Shown in pieces: positions 1 through 12,018 of a DNA stretch of 64,000 nt; positions within the stretch are counted from its first letter, which is position 1; each line of letters opens with the position of its first letter. Both the position numbers and the translations under genes were made by a program. This DNA comes from Lantana camara (taxonomy: Eukaryota > Streptophyta > Magnoliopsida > Lamiales > Verbenaceae), in the NCBI GenBank assembly GCA_037501455.1, contig CM074855.1, positions 39,279,001 through 39,343,000 on the forward strand, written 5' to 3'. Below the pieces are notes generated by a model. It searched no databases, had not been told where the DNA came from, and was given only the letters and a program-made list of their open reading frames with translations.

Positions 1-464
1 AAATTTGAAAGGTAAGTCCGGTTTTGTTTTGTACATCTCTTTCCCTTTCTTTTAAGTCCAGATTTGCTAGCTTACTTGATCATTTGAGTATGTTTTGGCC
101 ATTCATGTGAATAGTAAGGGTTAGAGGAATATTTGATAATTTCGCTTGATTCTTTGCATTTCCTTTGATTTAATCCATCTAATTTGAACCTAATACATCC
201 TATAACTTTTGTATGGACCGAATTTGTATGCTAAATTAGGACTCATGGGAGTTTGATTCAAGAATTTGGAGTTTTGTTTTAATATGAGCATGTTTTATCC
301 CTGCTCCCTTCCCTTGCATATAGGTTCATATTTAGCATGGTTTTTGGCGTGATATTGTTGTATAATTGCTGCATAATTGTTCCTTTGTATGTTGGCTTGA
401 GTTAGGATGGTTTTAATGAGGTTTTGGGAGAGTTTTGAAGCTGTTTCTTCGTTCTTTTGTTGCT

Positions 465-570
465 GTCGCGGGCGCGACTTCTTTTTGCCCAACTTTCGAC
501 CAGGAACAATGGTGGCCTGGTGTTGGAGGTATGGTCGCGGGCTGTTTGTTTTGGCTCGCCCCTGCGACCC
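465..570 (+). repeat. Palindrome cluster of the R2 LTR family (GTCGC..GCGAC)
   Basis: Contains GTCGCGGGCGCGAC (465-478) and a wider pair GGTCGC..GCGACC (about 533-570). The cluster sits about 450 bp after the donor-like GTAAGT, the same relative place as the palindrome clusters of the other LTR families. The partner LTR has its own versions at 7018-7144. Confidence 0.6.
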
Positions 571-1382
571 CTTTTGGGGGCAGTTTCGAACTGCTCCCTC
601 TTTTCTCGTTCCGTTTGTTGTTTCGTCGTGTTTTACGTGTTTTCCTTGCTTCCTTCTTGTCTTGTATGCATGTATAACCTGTGTATTTTATGTTATGTGA
701 ATAATTGTGAATTTATTACGTGACCTCGTTGATTTTATACGCGATGAATGACCATATGCGTCATACGTGCTCTAACGTGCATGCATGCAAGAATGTGACA
801 ATTATTTGATTTGTATGATATATATTTGCTTTTCTTATGATATGTAAGAATCGTATACATGCTAATTAATGTGTTAAGCTTGTTGTATGAAATATATGAA
901 TTTGTTTAACGTGAAATAAATAGCCTATGTGCTTCATATGTGCTTCAACGTGCATGCATAAGTCCTTGTAATTTGAATTGCTTTGAATGGTACTTTCTTG
1001 CTCCTTTCATGACTTGCATGCATAGTTAATTTAATATATGGCATGTTATGAGTGTTATGTGAAATTCATGAACGTATTTAACGTAAATTATGGAATTTAA
1101 TACGTGGTATGAATGTACATGCGCTAAATGATCTCTCATTTTATTTCTTATGTATCTTTTGCATTCATATTCATATGCCGAGCGTTTAAGTGGTTCATCT
1201 TAAGTCTAAGTATGTCCCTTGTCCTTTGTTTTGTCTTTAGGTTTGTTTCGTGGTTAACGAGGAGGTTTTGTAGAAGTGTCTTGGTTCGTTGCGTCCGGTG
1301 TGGTCGACAAGGTGAGGTTTTCTTCCTTTTTAGTTAAATGACCTACAACCCTACATGTATTTTAAGCCCACATGTGATATAC

Positions 1383-1427
<45 letters not shown>

Positions 1428-2568
1428 TGTAAAAACGTGTTTGATTAGTATTTTGTGGGATTTGCCCATTTTGCGATGAAATATTGGAGAAACGCTTTTA
1501 TATATATGTAACCTGTTTTATGTTTATTCAATTTGAAAAAGGTTGGTGTGTGTGAACGTTTTGAAAATAACGAGAAATACGACTTTGAATATAAGTCGGA
1601 AAATTTTGAAATTTCAAAATCAATAAGACTATGAATTCTGACTTTTGAAATGGGCCCGGAGAAGTGGTATGTGATTCTCGGGTCAACCATGGGGTCGCTG
1701 AGCTCTCTCATCAACACAACCCCACTTTGATATAGGAAATTCGCCCATCCTCGGGAGTTCGAGGGGAAGGCGGTTTCTCTATTACCGGCGGTGGCCGGGG
1801 AGAGGATAGGATCCCCCTCTCTCACACATTCTGATGAGAGTACGGGGTTGAGTGATCATTAACTCATCCCCAAACGGTGAAAGGGTGGATAGTTTGTGAG
1901 CTTTGCTTTATTTGATTCCGTTTATGCTTTGAAAGAAGTTAGGTGGGTTTGAACTCGTTCTCGCCGAGTCTTTTGATTCTGATTATGATTGTTGTTCGTG
2001 AAACGGGAGTGGACTTGTATAATTGCTAAAACTGGTTTATTTTGGGCTTTTGCCCTAAAATCTTTTATATAAGTACTGTCAAGTGTAAAATGATTTAGAT
2101 TGCAAAAACCACGCCCCGGTTCATGAACTTTCTGATTTGAATATGCTCTGCTCTATTATTACATACGTGTGAGTGTGTTAGTCCCCTCGCCAGTCGTTAG
2201 GACTGACCCCTCCTCGTTGTTTTCTTTTCCCCTTTTGTTCTTTGAGTTGCAGGTTCTCGTGGAGGTCGTTCTTGCTAGGTGGCGGTAGTTTCTTTTGAGT
2301 TTTGGATAGTTTAGCGAGTTTCATGCATTGCTTTAGTTTATTTTGTACCTTTGAATTTGTGAAACATGTATAAGACTTTAAATTCAGAATTCAGTATAAT
2401 TGTATGATCTAACTAGCTTCATTATGGTATATTTGACTAATTTCCGAGCGTGAATATCAGTATGTATGTATCCTGGTGCTTCTGCTTGTTTAATTGTTTA
2501 TTTTCACGCACTCTGATTTAGGGTCTAGACTGCCTAGCCTAGGTGAGATTTTGTTTGTCACCCGTTCG

Positions 2569-2623
2569 CCGTGGCTTGGTGCGTGTCCGGAGTTTCCATT
2601 TCGTTACATGTGTCGGGCTACGG
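2569..2623 (+). other. U5 terminal hairpin, R2 5' LTR
   Basis: Arms 2569-2586 and 2606-2623 pair at 18 of 18 positions if G-U is allowed. The hairpin is preceded by GTTCGC and followed by GTGCGGGG. The loop holds the shared TTTCCATTTC. Confidence 0.75.
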
Positions 2624-2661
2624 TGCGGGGGGTGTAGTGCCTTGCGCTCCGTGGTGCTACA

Positions 2662-4350
2662 CAACATGAAATGTGCTAAAGAGTTATATTGATCGAGGAA
2701 TATGTGGCCCTGCTGGAAGGTAAAAGATATCCCTGAAATAGATTTGCAAAAGTTCGAATGAAGACTTTGGCCAAAGCACTTCGCGTGATACGTCACCGAA
2801 GTTGTATGATGAATGTGTTTCACATACAGAGAAATTGAACTTAAGGCGAATCAATAAATTTCAGATTGGAGATGAAAAATAAATGATAGTAGTTGCAATT
2901 TATGTTTCATGGATAATTACACGGAGGAGTGAAATGCGAAATTATTCTAGATCGATAAATTCGTGAATAATTTAATTAATTTTAGAGTGCAACAATATTT
3001 ATTTAGTGGAATTAAATATTGTTAAACGGTAATTAATTACTATCATGAGATGATAATATATTAATCTGTTTGGAGTTAAAATTAATTAGTCCTGCAGGTC
3101 CCCTTGCAAGCCCCAATTGAAAACCCGAAGAGAAAATATTAAAAGGAGAAAGAGAAATGAATTTTCAAAGTGTTTGAAAATAGCCAAGTGATTTATTTTA
3201 AGAAATAAATCAAAGTTCAAAGAGTTGGAAATGCCAGGGATTTTATTTTGAAGAAAATAAAATTTTCATCGAAAAAAAAAATTTTTTTTGATGATGTGGC
3301 AGTTGACGTGGCATGCCATGTCAGTGGACAGGCGTGAGGTAGCGCTGACTAGGTGCCAAGTGGCCCGCCACGCGTATGGCTGAGATCGCGCTACAACAAC
3401 GTGAAGTAACGGCCCAGATTTGCTTTGGAACCGGGCCGGTCAACGGGTCAAGATACGGGTCAATGGGCCCGGTCAACGGATGGGGTCGAGTCAAACCGGA
3501 CATGTGGCCGAACCGGGATCAGCCACGTGTCGAACCGGACCGAACCGGGTTTGGTCGGACCGGTTCAACCCTAGAAACCCTAGGCCGCGTGTGTAATACA
3601 CGCTCCACCTTCAAGTGGCACGTGAGGGCGCGTCCGGTGGCGGATCAGTGCGTTCTCAACAACGTTGGACTCATGGTGATGAGAGCTACAATGTATTCAC
3701 CTTGGAATTTGCATCCAAGTTGTGCACACAAGTGGGGGTGTAAAATTACTATTTTACCTTGGGTTTTTCCCCTATAAATAGTGGGCTTGGCTCCTCATTT
3801 TTTCTCACAAGTTTGGGAGAGGTTTTGGCTGAACTTTTGGCTTTGAAACCATATCCCTTTTCTCCTAATTAATTCCTTAATATTTTGGAATTAATTTTAA
3901 TTAGGTGCTTATATATTTAATATACAAAACACTTAATTTCGGGAGATTAAACCCTGAAAAGGGTTTTTCTAGTTTAAAGTTTATTTTCTCTAGTATTTAG
4001 AGAAATACTTTCGCAGCCCACACACCGAGGGTTTCTCTGGGGATATTGCGGGGAAGCTCCGTTGGTCTCACAAAAGGGAAAGGAGCTGGAAAAATGTTGT
4101 TAGAAAGCCATATTTGTAGTACGGGAATATTTTTACAGTTGTATTGTTTTAAGCATGATAAATTATATGCTCTTAAGTGTTGATTGCATGTTAGATATTT
4201 ATCTACTTAAGTGATTTAAAATTTATTATCAATTGCATGTATATACTTGAGTAGATCCGGCTAGTCTTCCACTATTGTATTAAAATGTTTTAGAAATATT
4301 TTAATACTTGTATTATAAGAAAATTTTTAAAATGTGCTCCCTGACCACTA
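2662..4350 (+). mobile_element. R11: unclassified promoter-bearing insertion in the R2 leader (bounds uncertain)
   Basis: R2 should show a primer site directly after its LTR at 2661. Instead there is about 1.7 kb of unrelated, AT-rich sequence. Sequence resembling the usual post-PBS leader (CGTTCGGCTTAGGA) resumes near 4410. Inside: a GC-rich stretch with ACGTG/CACGTG motifs (3300-3630), a clear TATA box (3773-3780) and a leader-like tract. The plan recalls R10, so a copia-type solo LTR is my best guess. I could not find paired ends or a target duplication. The open frame at 3376-3777 overlaps the promoter and looks accidental. Confidence 0.4.
3773..3780 (+). promoter_or_regulatory. TATA box in R11
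   Basis: TATAAATA in the context CCCC-TATAAATA-GTGGGCTTGG, followed by a pyrimidine-rich tract starting about 20 bp downstream. G-box-like cores (CCACGTGTC, GGCACGTGA) lie 150-260 bp upstream. Confidence 0.6.
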
Positions 4351-4534
4351 TTGTTCTGGGCCCACCACCCAGCACTAGCATCGTATCAGGTCTGTCCAGG
4401 TCGTTCGGCTTAGGATTATGTGTTTGTTTGCATTCATTCTCACTTTTATGTGAATTATTTGCATTAATTGTTCATAAGAACATGTATTAAGCCCTGCATG
4501 CATCGATATTTTGGAATCATTTTCTTATTTCAGG

Positions 4535-5525
4535 ATGGAGTCTCAACACCAACATGTGCCATCGAAGGAAGGGCATGAGAAACAAGTAACCTCTGTTTAC
4601 AAGAAGTTCAAGGAGTTTGATCCACCGAAGTGGGTTGGAGGTAATGATGTAGAGGCCGAGGAATGGATATCCGAGATTTCTTAGATTTGGGGTATACTTT
4701 CGGGGACATCAAAAGAGAAGATGATTTGCACTTTACGTTTACTCTGAGGCAAAGCTTTAAAGTGGCTTAAAGAGATGAAAACAAAATTTGAAGAATCCGA
4801 AGAAGAATTTACGTGGGAGAAATTCATCCGAGAATTTTTGCTACAAATATATTCCTCCAAGAGTAAAAGTTAAAAGACTTCGAGAATTTTTGAATTTTGA
4901 ACAAGAATTTGAGATGTTGGACGATCTTATATTGGAACTTGAAAGTTCAGAGTCGACAAGGATTGCCCTCAAGTCCGTAGTTATATTCAAGGGCGTGAGA
5001 TGATGTCCAACAAGTTTTTCAAGCCTCACCGGTGGATCAATGGTCCGAGGAAGTTAGAAAGGCGGTTCAAGTGGAACTAGGTAGCCAACGATTGAATTCT
5101 CGCATCTCTTATGTGGGATAAGGGTCGAGTTCGAGTTTGAGCAAGAGAATTCTATCACGAAGGAAATCTCAAGTGTTTCAAGGTGTCGATGATACCAAGA
5201 AGAAGAAGAAGCTTCGATTACTAAAGTTGGATTCAATGTCTTCCTCAACGGAATCGATCCAATGTTCGTATTGTCAAGGTCCGAATCATACGGAAGAAGC
5301 TTGTAGGAAGAAGCTCGGTAGATGTTTGAAGTGTGGAGAGTCGGGCAATTTGGTGAATGGTTGTCCGAAGAACAAGAATCCGAAGTCTACGATAAGCCGT
5401 GGTTCTAAGACATCAAGTCAAGTCCAAGTTGAAGAAAGTGAAGATGAAGAAATTGATGCCGAGTTCAACACTACCGCCATGTTGAAAGGTACACAAGACA
5501 TTCATGGCATCTCGTACATGCATCT
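4535..5525 (+). pseudogene. gag: R2 gag remnant (capsid, zinc knuckle, start of protease)
   Basis: Gag packages the element RNA. The ATG at 4535 follows TTATTTCAG/G, as in R8. The N-terminal PPKWVGGNDVEAEEWISEI is the chromovirus Gag signature and resembles R8 PPKWYGGDDIKAKEWLSEI. An in-frame TAG at 4682, a second stop near 4744 and a frameshift near 4830 break it. The 5137-5625 frame keeps CSYCQGPNHTEEAC and CLKCGESGNLVNGC, two CCHC knuckles, the second intact. It then reaches the beginning of the protease linker (TAMLKGTQDIHGIS) and stops resembling pol near 5525. RT, RNase H and integrase are absent, so R2 could never have supplied its own polymerase in this form. Confidence 0.85.
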
Positions 5526-5813
5526 TTTATTTTATTTTGAGGAAATCCCTTTGCTGGACTTATTTTTCATCCTTGTTTGCTTTTTGTTACTTGTTTTGTT
5601 GCGTTTGTTGTTTTCTGGTACTTGAACTCTCTTCTTTTAGAGAGTTAGTGAGTTGAGTGTCCGGGAATTTTGGTGAGTTGTAAGGGCCGAGGTTGTCCGA
5701 CGAGACTTCGAGAGTTTGGTGGTGCAACAGAAGCATGAAGTTGAGTTTGTTTCCAGAGTGGTTCAAGGCCTGCTTTAGGACCTGAGGATAGGTCCTTTTG
5801 AAGGAGGGGAGTT
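5526..5813 (+). other. R2 3' non-coding remnant up to the LTR
   Basis: No coding similarity. It includes an ACTCTCT..AGAGAGT inverted repeat (about 5627-5648) like the GAGAGA/TCTCTC hairpins of R4-R6, then the pre-PPT hairpin and PPT. Protease sequence joins this tail directly at about 5525. This means pol was lost by deletion, or that R2 derives from a gag-only element. Confidence 0.6.
5777..5811 (+). other. R2 pre-PPT hairpin and polypurine tract
   Basis: AGGACCT (5777-5783) pairs with AGGTCCT (5790-5796). The purine run AAGGAGGGGAG (5801-5811) follows and would prime plus-strand DNA. The LTR starts at 5814. Confidence 0.7.
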
Positions 5814-7017
5814 TGTAACATCCCTCTCGTCTGGCCGTACAGGTACGCCCTATCGAGAGTGTTACGTGCGTGTTTAATTATTTATTTATGCCTTAAAATG
5901 TTTATTTAATTGCTTTTGTGCCAACTTGAACCTCTACTTGTATTATTTGTTAGGTTTTAATACGCTTTTGAACGTTTTTCCCCCGTTTGATCCCTTTCTT
6001 GATCCGCATGCCCCGTATTTGCTCCTAATTTTGTGATTACGTGTTATGCATGAAATACGTATTTTAAGAACTTGTTTATGTGCCCGTTATATGTTTTTGA
6101 ACTCGTTTGAGGTGGTCCCGGACCATTTTTATGATTTTAGGGATTCGAGGGCCTAACTAGCTTTAGCGCACCTCGTATTCCGGGAGGCATAACATGAGCT
6201 CGGGAATTCGGATTTAAATTCTGGAAGAAACTTCAGACTCATAAAAAATAAAGGAAGCCAAGGAACCCAACCTTGTATTTTTCTAAGCCCGTTTGGACCT
6301 CCGAATTTCGCCCGTAATGCGCCTCGTGTGACAGATTAACCATATTTTACCATTTTAGCCATAACTTACTCAATATTTGACCAATTCAACCTATTCTTGG
6401 CCCCACACTCTCCTAACTCACCCATATTTCACCCTATTCAGCACCATTTCGTTCCAAGCCAAGAGAGAGGGGGCAAAAATCTACTGAAAACCGACACTCC
6501 AAGAGAGAAGAGGAAGCACTATTCCAATTTCACTTTGCAAGCTTGTTTCTCATCCGATTCGGCTCAAATTTGAAAGGTAAGTCCGGAATTGATTTCTCCA
6601 TCTTCTCGTCTTTCTTTTAAGTCCAGATTTGCTATTTTTCTTGGAGTATATTGCATGCTTTGGCTAAATTGGTGAATAGTAAGGGTTAGGGACATATATG
6701 AAAATTTTGCTTAATCTCCTATGTTTTCTTTGAGTTTGATGCATGATAATTTAACCTAAGACATCCTATAACACTTGTATGAATCAAATTTTTATGCTAG
6801 CTTAGGATTCATGAGGGTTTTATTCAAGATTTTGGGGGTTTTGTATAAAGATTGGCATATTTGATCCCTTTCTCCCTTCCCTTGCATATAGGTTCAGTTT
6901 TAGCATGGTTTATGGCATGAAATTGATGTATATTTGTTGTGTAATCTTTCCTTTGCATTTTGGTTTGAGTTAGGGTTGGTTTTGGTTGTGTTTGAGCTAC
7001 TGTTTTTGTGTTTTTGC

Positions 7018-7144
7018 TGTTGTTCGCCGGCGGGCGCGACAAAAACATGTGTGTTTTGGGTCACGATCGTGGCTTGTTTTTGCCCTACGTTCGATTTATT
7101 GTTGCTCTTCGGGATGGAGGAGGTGTGGTCGTGCCCGCGACCAC
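7018..7144 (+). repeat. Palindrome cluster, R2 3' LTR
   Basis: CACGATCGTG (7063-7072) and GTGGTCGTGCCCGCGACCAC (7125-7144) are inverted repeats. A decayed CGCC..GGGCGCGAC copy lies near 7022-7040. Same location as 465-570 in the partner LTR. Confidence 0.55.
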
Positions 7145-8430
7145 ATTTAGGCAGTTTTTCACGACCCCTTTTAGGGACAATTTCGAACTGCTGCCCCCTA
7201 TCTTGCTCCTTTCGTCGTTTCGTTGTGTTTTACCTGCTTTCATTGCTTTTTTGTTACCTTTTATGCATGGATAATTGTTATATTACCTGTTATGAAACTT
7301 GAAACATATTATGATTTTGCATGCGTCAAATGACATTTCATTGTATTTCTTATGCATCATTTGCATTCATATGCATATGCCGAGCATTTAAGTGGTTCAT
7401 GTTGAGTCTAAGATTGTCTTTTGTTGTTTGTTTGTCGTTAGGTTCGTTCTGTGGGTGACGAGGAGGTGTTTTAGAAGTGTTTTGGTTCGTCGCGTCCTGT
7501 AACGTCCCGACTTTTCGGTCGTACAGGTATGACGTCACGAGTGAGTTTAGGCCGAGTGTTATGTGATTTAATTACATTTTAATTGCTAAGTGAACGTTTA
7601 ATTTAATAATTTCGTGCAACTAATTGCTATTGTATGACTTAAGTGATCTCGTTGTTTAAACTCGTTTTAATATGTTTATATGCTGATTAGTTGTTTTATT
7701 TCAATTTTGTACATATTTGAACTTATATGAAATCCTTGGACTTAACCGAACTTCTAATTGGACCCCAATTATTTCCCTACCAAACTTTCGGGACCCAATC
7801 GAAGCGCTTAAAGTTGTTAAGGACCAACATGCAATTTCCCCTTTTCCTGCTTATGTTATACACGGTATATACACAGACATTACACCCGCCTCTTCCTCAT
7901 TCTTCTTCTTTCCTTTTCACTCCCAAACCCTTCACCCTCTTCTTCCAAAAATCGAGCCAAGCAAGAGACAAGGAAGCAAGGAAATTTCTTCAAGGTTTAA
8001 GACAAGAATCGAACTCCAATCTTCTCTTATCCCTCTCTATCTTCCAAGGTATATATGAATATATGAATATATGTGTATATATGTGGTAGATTTGTATAAC
8101 TTTGAAGTTTGAATGAAACTTAGATAATTGGAGAGTTAGTATTGTAGTTGTTGTTTTGGGCTCTAATCCTTCCTTTTTCCTCCTCTCTTGCAAGGTTTGT
8201 GTATATATATGCATATATGTGCATTTGTGTATATGTATGTATATATATAGAATTGTGTATGGTGGATTGAATGATGATTTGGTGATGATATATGCAAATA
8301 TGTATGATATGTGGTGTATTTTGATGTATATTAGTGCTTGTTTTGGTCCGGATATGTCTTGGGGTGGTTTTGGAACATTTCTACTCGAACCCTTGCTCCT
8401 TAGCCATGGATTTTCGGAGAAGATGACCCA

Positions 8431-8549
8431 ACCCGGCCGTGTCCAACTTCAGTTCATTTCCAACACGGCCGTGTCAAGCTCTCGAGTTGGAATTTTTTTA
8501 TTCCGACACAGCCGTGTCAGCTTTCAGGCCAATATTGACACGGCCGTGC
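8431..8549 (+). repeat. ACACGGCCGTGT palindrome array, R3
   Basis: Four copies of the palindrome (G)ACACGGCCGTGT(C) at about 8431, 8463, 8505 and 8536, in near-regular spacing. Two are perfect (8463, 8536); the others carry one or two changes. The spacers are conserved in R5. Confidence 0.85.
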
Positions 8550-10539
8550 TGACTTCGTTTGAACTCCGTTTGACATGATTTTTGAACCCACGGAAACCTC
8601 TTGAAGTCTAGAATATCCTCCAATTGGAATAACCTCATTATCATTTTCCATGTGTGAGTTATGATCATTTGAAAATGGTGTCGCTACTTTATCGAAAGTC
8701 TGCATTGGTCCAACTTCAAACCTACGCCATTTTCACCTCGCTTTGAATCATGATTCGTGCCATATACCATTGAAAATATCTATGTGTCTAGTTTCATTTT
8801 CAATAAACAAAACTAAATTCCAACTTCTAGAACTCAAGATATGATCAATTCTTTACAGCTTGCTCACTTCAGAAAAACTGTTAACTTTCGCCAAAATCCA
8901 TCTTCTTCCGTTCCTTTCACCCCCTTAACATCCGTATATGTTTTAATTGATCTCTTGTGCTTCAAACTTGTATTTATGATATTAATGGATTATTGGATGA
9001 TGGTTATGAGTGTTATGGCTTGATTTGCATTCGACAAACGTGACATGTATGTATAAACGTTTAAGTCCCATAATATGACTCTTTGTGTAATCAATGCATT
9101 CCCTATATGTTTAGTGAATTCCTCACACTTCTAAATGATTCACATGCATGGTTGAGATGTGTAATAATGTATAATGAATTGGATATTGAACGAATGAATG
9201 TTATTGAACGAACGATAATGAACAAACAAGATTTACTCGTGTAATGAATGAAAGGCTTGTTTATATGAGTAAGTGGCATTAATGGTGACATGAACATCTT
9301 GTTAGTACATTGTTATTGATCATGCATGTCTTCATATATTAATGCATTGTCGTGCGTCTTATATTGTTCATTTTGAGTATCGAGTCTCATGATCACACGG
9401 TGTTGTCTTTTGTACAGTTTCTCCAGGGTGGAGACGTGCCGGGTTCATAGGCTACCTCAAGTCTCTTTTCCTTTTGGTATTGGTCGGTAAGAGATGTAAA
9501 GGTGGGTTTTTCTTCTATTAGTTAAAATATGACCCCAAACCACCCAATGTGTAAGTTTTGAGCCAAAATTATATATATGTATATATCAAGTTTTAACGAA
9601 CAAATGTTTTCGAACGTAAGCCCTTATTTTATGATCCTACCAAATGTTTTGGCAAGAAAAGAAAGAATGTTATGCACAGAATGGGGCCCAGGGACTTAGT
9701 GTGAGTGGTGACCCGATGAGGCATGGGTTGACGGTGATCCCTCACACTAGTCCCACCAATGTACGGCGTAACCGGACCTCGTTAGGAGTTAGCGAGGAAT
9801 GGACGCTGAGTGCCACTAGGGGAGTCATGAAACCCTTTTGGTCAATGAATGGATGGTTCGGGCCGATCACCCGGCCATCACCCGGAGGAAGAAGGTGTAA
9901 ATGTTTATCATTGTGCACAAAAGAATGTTATACATGAATGAAAGAAGGAAAGAAAGAATGTTTAATGAATTACACGAGGTGGTGGTTGGAGATAATGCAC
10001 GCCCTCTCGCCGGGCCACAAATGACCTAATGAATGAAATGAATTGTTATAATCATATTCGTTGTATTTATTTCCCACTTGGGGAAAAATGCTTCTAAACC
10101 TCGAATAAAGATTATAACTTGCATGTATGTGTTTAAATTCTGTCATATTATGATATTATGCTTATCTTTTTATACCCACCAGTCTGTCTAAGACTGAACC
10201 CGGAGTTGTTTCAGTTCTTTTTGCAGGTAGGGATGCTAGGCGGGATACAAGTCTGGGAGAGTCTTGCATGGTGTCTAGCCTTTCTTTCTTTTACACGCAT
10301 ATGCTTACTCTTTTGATCATTTTGGAATATTGTATATGAATTGAGAGCGTACATGTATATGGTACGTATATGTATTGTACTTGAATATTAACTGTTGGTA
10401 CCTAGAGCATATAGCTCAATACATGGAATATGAATCTATTGCTTCCGTTATTCTGTTACTCTGATTGTTGTTGTTGATGTTGGGGTTTAAGTGATAGGCT
10501 AGTCCCGCCTGGCTTAGCGAGTGTGTATGTCTCCGTTCG

Positions 10540-10592
10540 CTATGATTCGGCACGTGTATGAAAATTAATTTCATATATGAGTCGGGTCATGG
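10540..10592 (+). other. U5 terminal hairpin, R3
   Basis: Arms 10540-10560 and 10572-10592 pair at 20 of 21 positions (G-U allowed), and GAAA/TTTC lengthens the stem into the loop. The unpaired A is at the same stem position as in R5. Confidence 0.75.
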
Positions 10593-10715
10593 TGCGGGGG
10601 ATGTGACGTCTTGCGCTCGGGCGTTACACGCCCGGTGTGGTCGACGAGGTGAGGTTTTGTTCTTTTTAGTTAATATGACCTACAATCCTACTTGAATTTT
10701 AAGCCTGCATGCGAC

Positions 10716-10752
<37 letters not shown>

Positions 10753-12018
10753 ACTTAGATATATGTTTTTTACGTATTTTGTGGGAATTGGCGCTTTTGT
10801 TATGAATTCAATTGAAAAACGTTTTATATATATACGTAAGATATATTTTTGTTCGTTTATTTTGAAAAGGGTTGGTGTGTGTGAACGTTTTGAAATAGCG
10901 AGATTACGACTTTGAATATAAGTCGAAAAATTTTTGAAATTTCGAAAATTGTAAAATTATGACCTATGAATTATAAAATGGGCCCGGAGAAGTGGTATGT
11001 GATCTCGGGTCGGCCGTGGGGTCCCCGAGCGCTCTCATCAACACAACTCCAAATTATATAGAGAAATTCGTCCATCCTCGGGAGATCGAGGGGAAGTCGG
11101 TTTCTTGAGAACCGACGGTTAACACCTGTCGGGGAGCGGGTTGGATCCCCCGACTCAAAAATTATGACGGGAGAACGAGGTTGAGAGGATGTCATCTCAT
11201 CCCCAAACGGTGAAGGGTGGATAGTTTATGAACTCTGCTTTGCTTTGATTTCGTTTATGCTATGAAAGGAGTTAGGTTGGTTAGAAACTCGTTCTCACCG
11301 AGTTCTTTGATTTTGATTATGTTTGTAGTTTGTGAAATGGAAGTGGAGTTATAATTTCTAAAACTTTGTTTATTTTGGGCCTTTGGCCCTAAAATCTTTT
11401 CTATATTTAGTATCACGGGCAAAAATGTTTTAGATTGCAAAAACCACGCCCCGGTTCATGAACTTTTATATTTGAATATGCTATGTTCTTATACTACGTA
11501 CATGTGAGTGTGTTAGCTCCATCACCAGTCTTTAGGACTAAACTCTCCTCGCTGTTTTCTTTTTCACCTTTTATCTCTTGAGTTACAGGTGCAGGTTGTC
11601 GGTTCGAGCTAGGCGGCGGTCTTTTATTTTCGAGTGTTCGAGTCGTTAGTAGAGTCTTTTGCATATCTCGCATCTTTATTTATGAATTCTGAAATTACGT
11701 ATAAGTTATGATTTAATTCTTGAGCTTTGGGATTTTGTATGAATTAATTTGATCGGTTTGGACTTAGCATGTATAATCTGTTTTATTTTATTCCTAATAC
11801 AAAAGCATGTATGTTTGTGTATTTGAAATCCTGGTGCTTCCGTGTGTGTATTTGTTTATTTTGTGCACTCTGAATTAGGGTCTAGACCGCGTAGCCTAAC
11901 TGAGATTTTTTTTGTCACCCGTTCGCTATAGCTTGGTGGTTGTGCGGAGTTTCTATTTCGTTGCATGTGTCGGGCTACAGTGCGGGGGGTGTAGTGCCAT
12001 TTGCTCTGGGGTGCTACA

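Larger units (their letters stand above)
1..2661 (+). mobile_element. R2 5' LTR, left part cut by window edge
   Basis: Ty3/gypsy-type LTR. It aligns with 6566-12018 (the R2 3' LTR without R3), so about the first 750 bp lie outside the window. It ends in GTGCTACA at 2661. Modules: donor-like AAAG/GTAAGT at 9-14; GC-rich palindromes 465-570; exon-like block 1241-1311 (CTTTAG before, AAG/GTGAGG after); (TA)n near 1385-1425; hairpin with GGAG loop 1749-1764; hairpin 1953-1969; CAGTC/GACTG hairpin near 2191; acceptor-like TTGCAG/GT ending 2252; terminal hairpin 2569-2623. The two R2 LTRs are visibly diverged, so the insertion is old. No convincing coding sequence. Confidence 0.85.
7498..10628 (+). 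mobile_element. R3: solo LTR, same family as R5, inside the R2 3' LTR
   Basis: Starts TGTAACGTCCCG, ends GGGCGTTACA, 3131 bp. Flanks CGTCC (7493-7497) and CGCCC (10629-10633) are a target duplication with one change; the other R2 LTR shows the empty site (GCGTCCGGTGTGG near 1290). Modules: donor-like AAG/GT at 8049, ACACGGCCGTGT array 8431-8549, exon-like block 9418-9501, GGAG-loop hairpin 9777-9797, CAGTCT/AGACTG hairpin near 10182, acceptor-like TTGCAG/GT at 10226, terminal hairpin 10540-10592. It arises by recombination between the two LTRs of a full element. Confidence 0.88.
5814..12018 (+). mobile_element. R2 3' LTR, split by solo LTR R3
   Basis: Starts TGTAACATCCC and ends GGGTGCTACA. 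Removing R3 (7498-10628 plus one duplication) leaves about 3.07 kb. Modules: donor-like AAAG/GTAAGT at 6574-6580, palindromes 7018-7144, exon-like block from 7442 to 10648 (interrupted by R3), GGAG-loop hairpin 11076-11091, acceptor-like TTACAG/GT at 11588, terminal hairpin 11926-11980. The right flank TATCT should be the target duplication, but the left end is outside the window. It is inserted in the R1 integrase region. Confidence 0.85.

Noticed and set aside
3376..3777. 133-codon open frame
   Set aside because: It covers a GC-rich promoter stretch ending at the TATA box of R11 and has no recognisable motif.
7717..8089. Overlapping open frames of 113 and 120 codons in R3
   Set aside because: Two overlapping frames in the pre-donor part; the related R5 LTRs do not keep the same protein.
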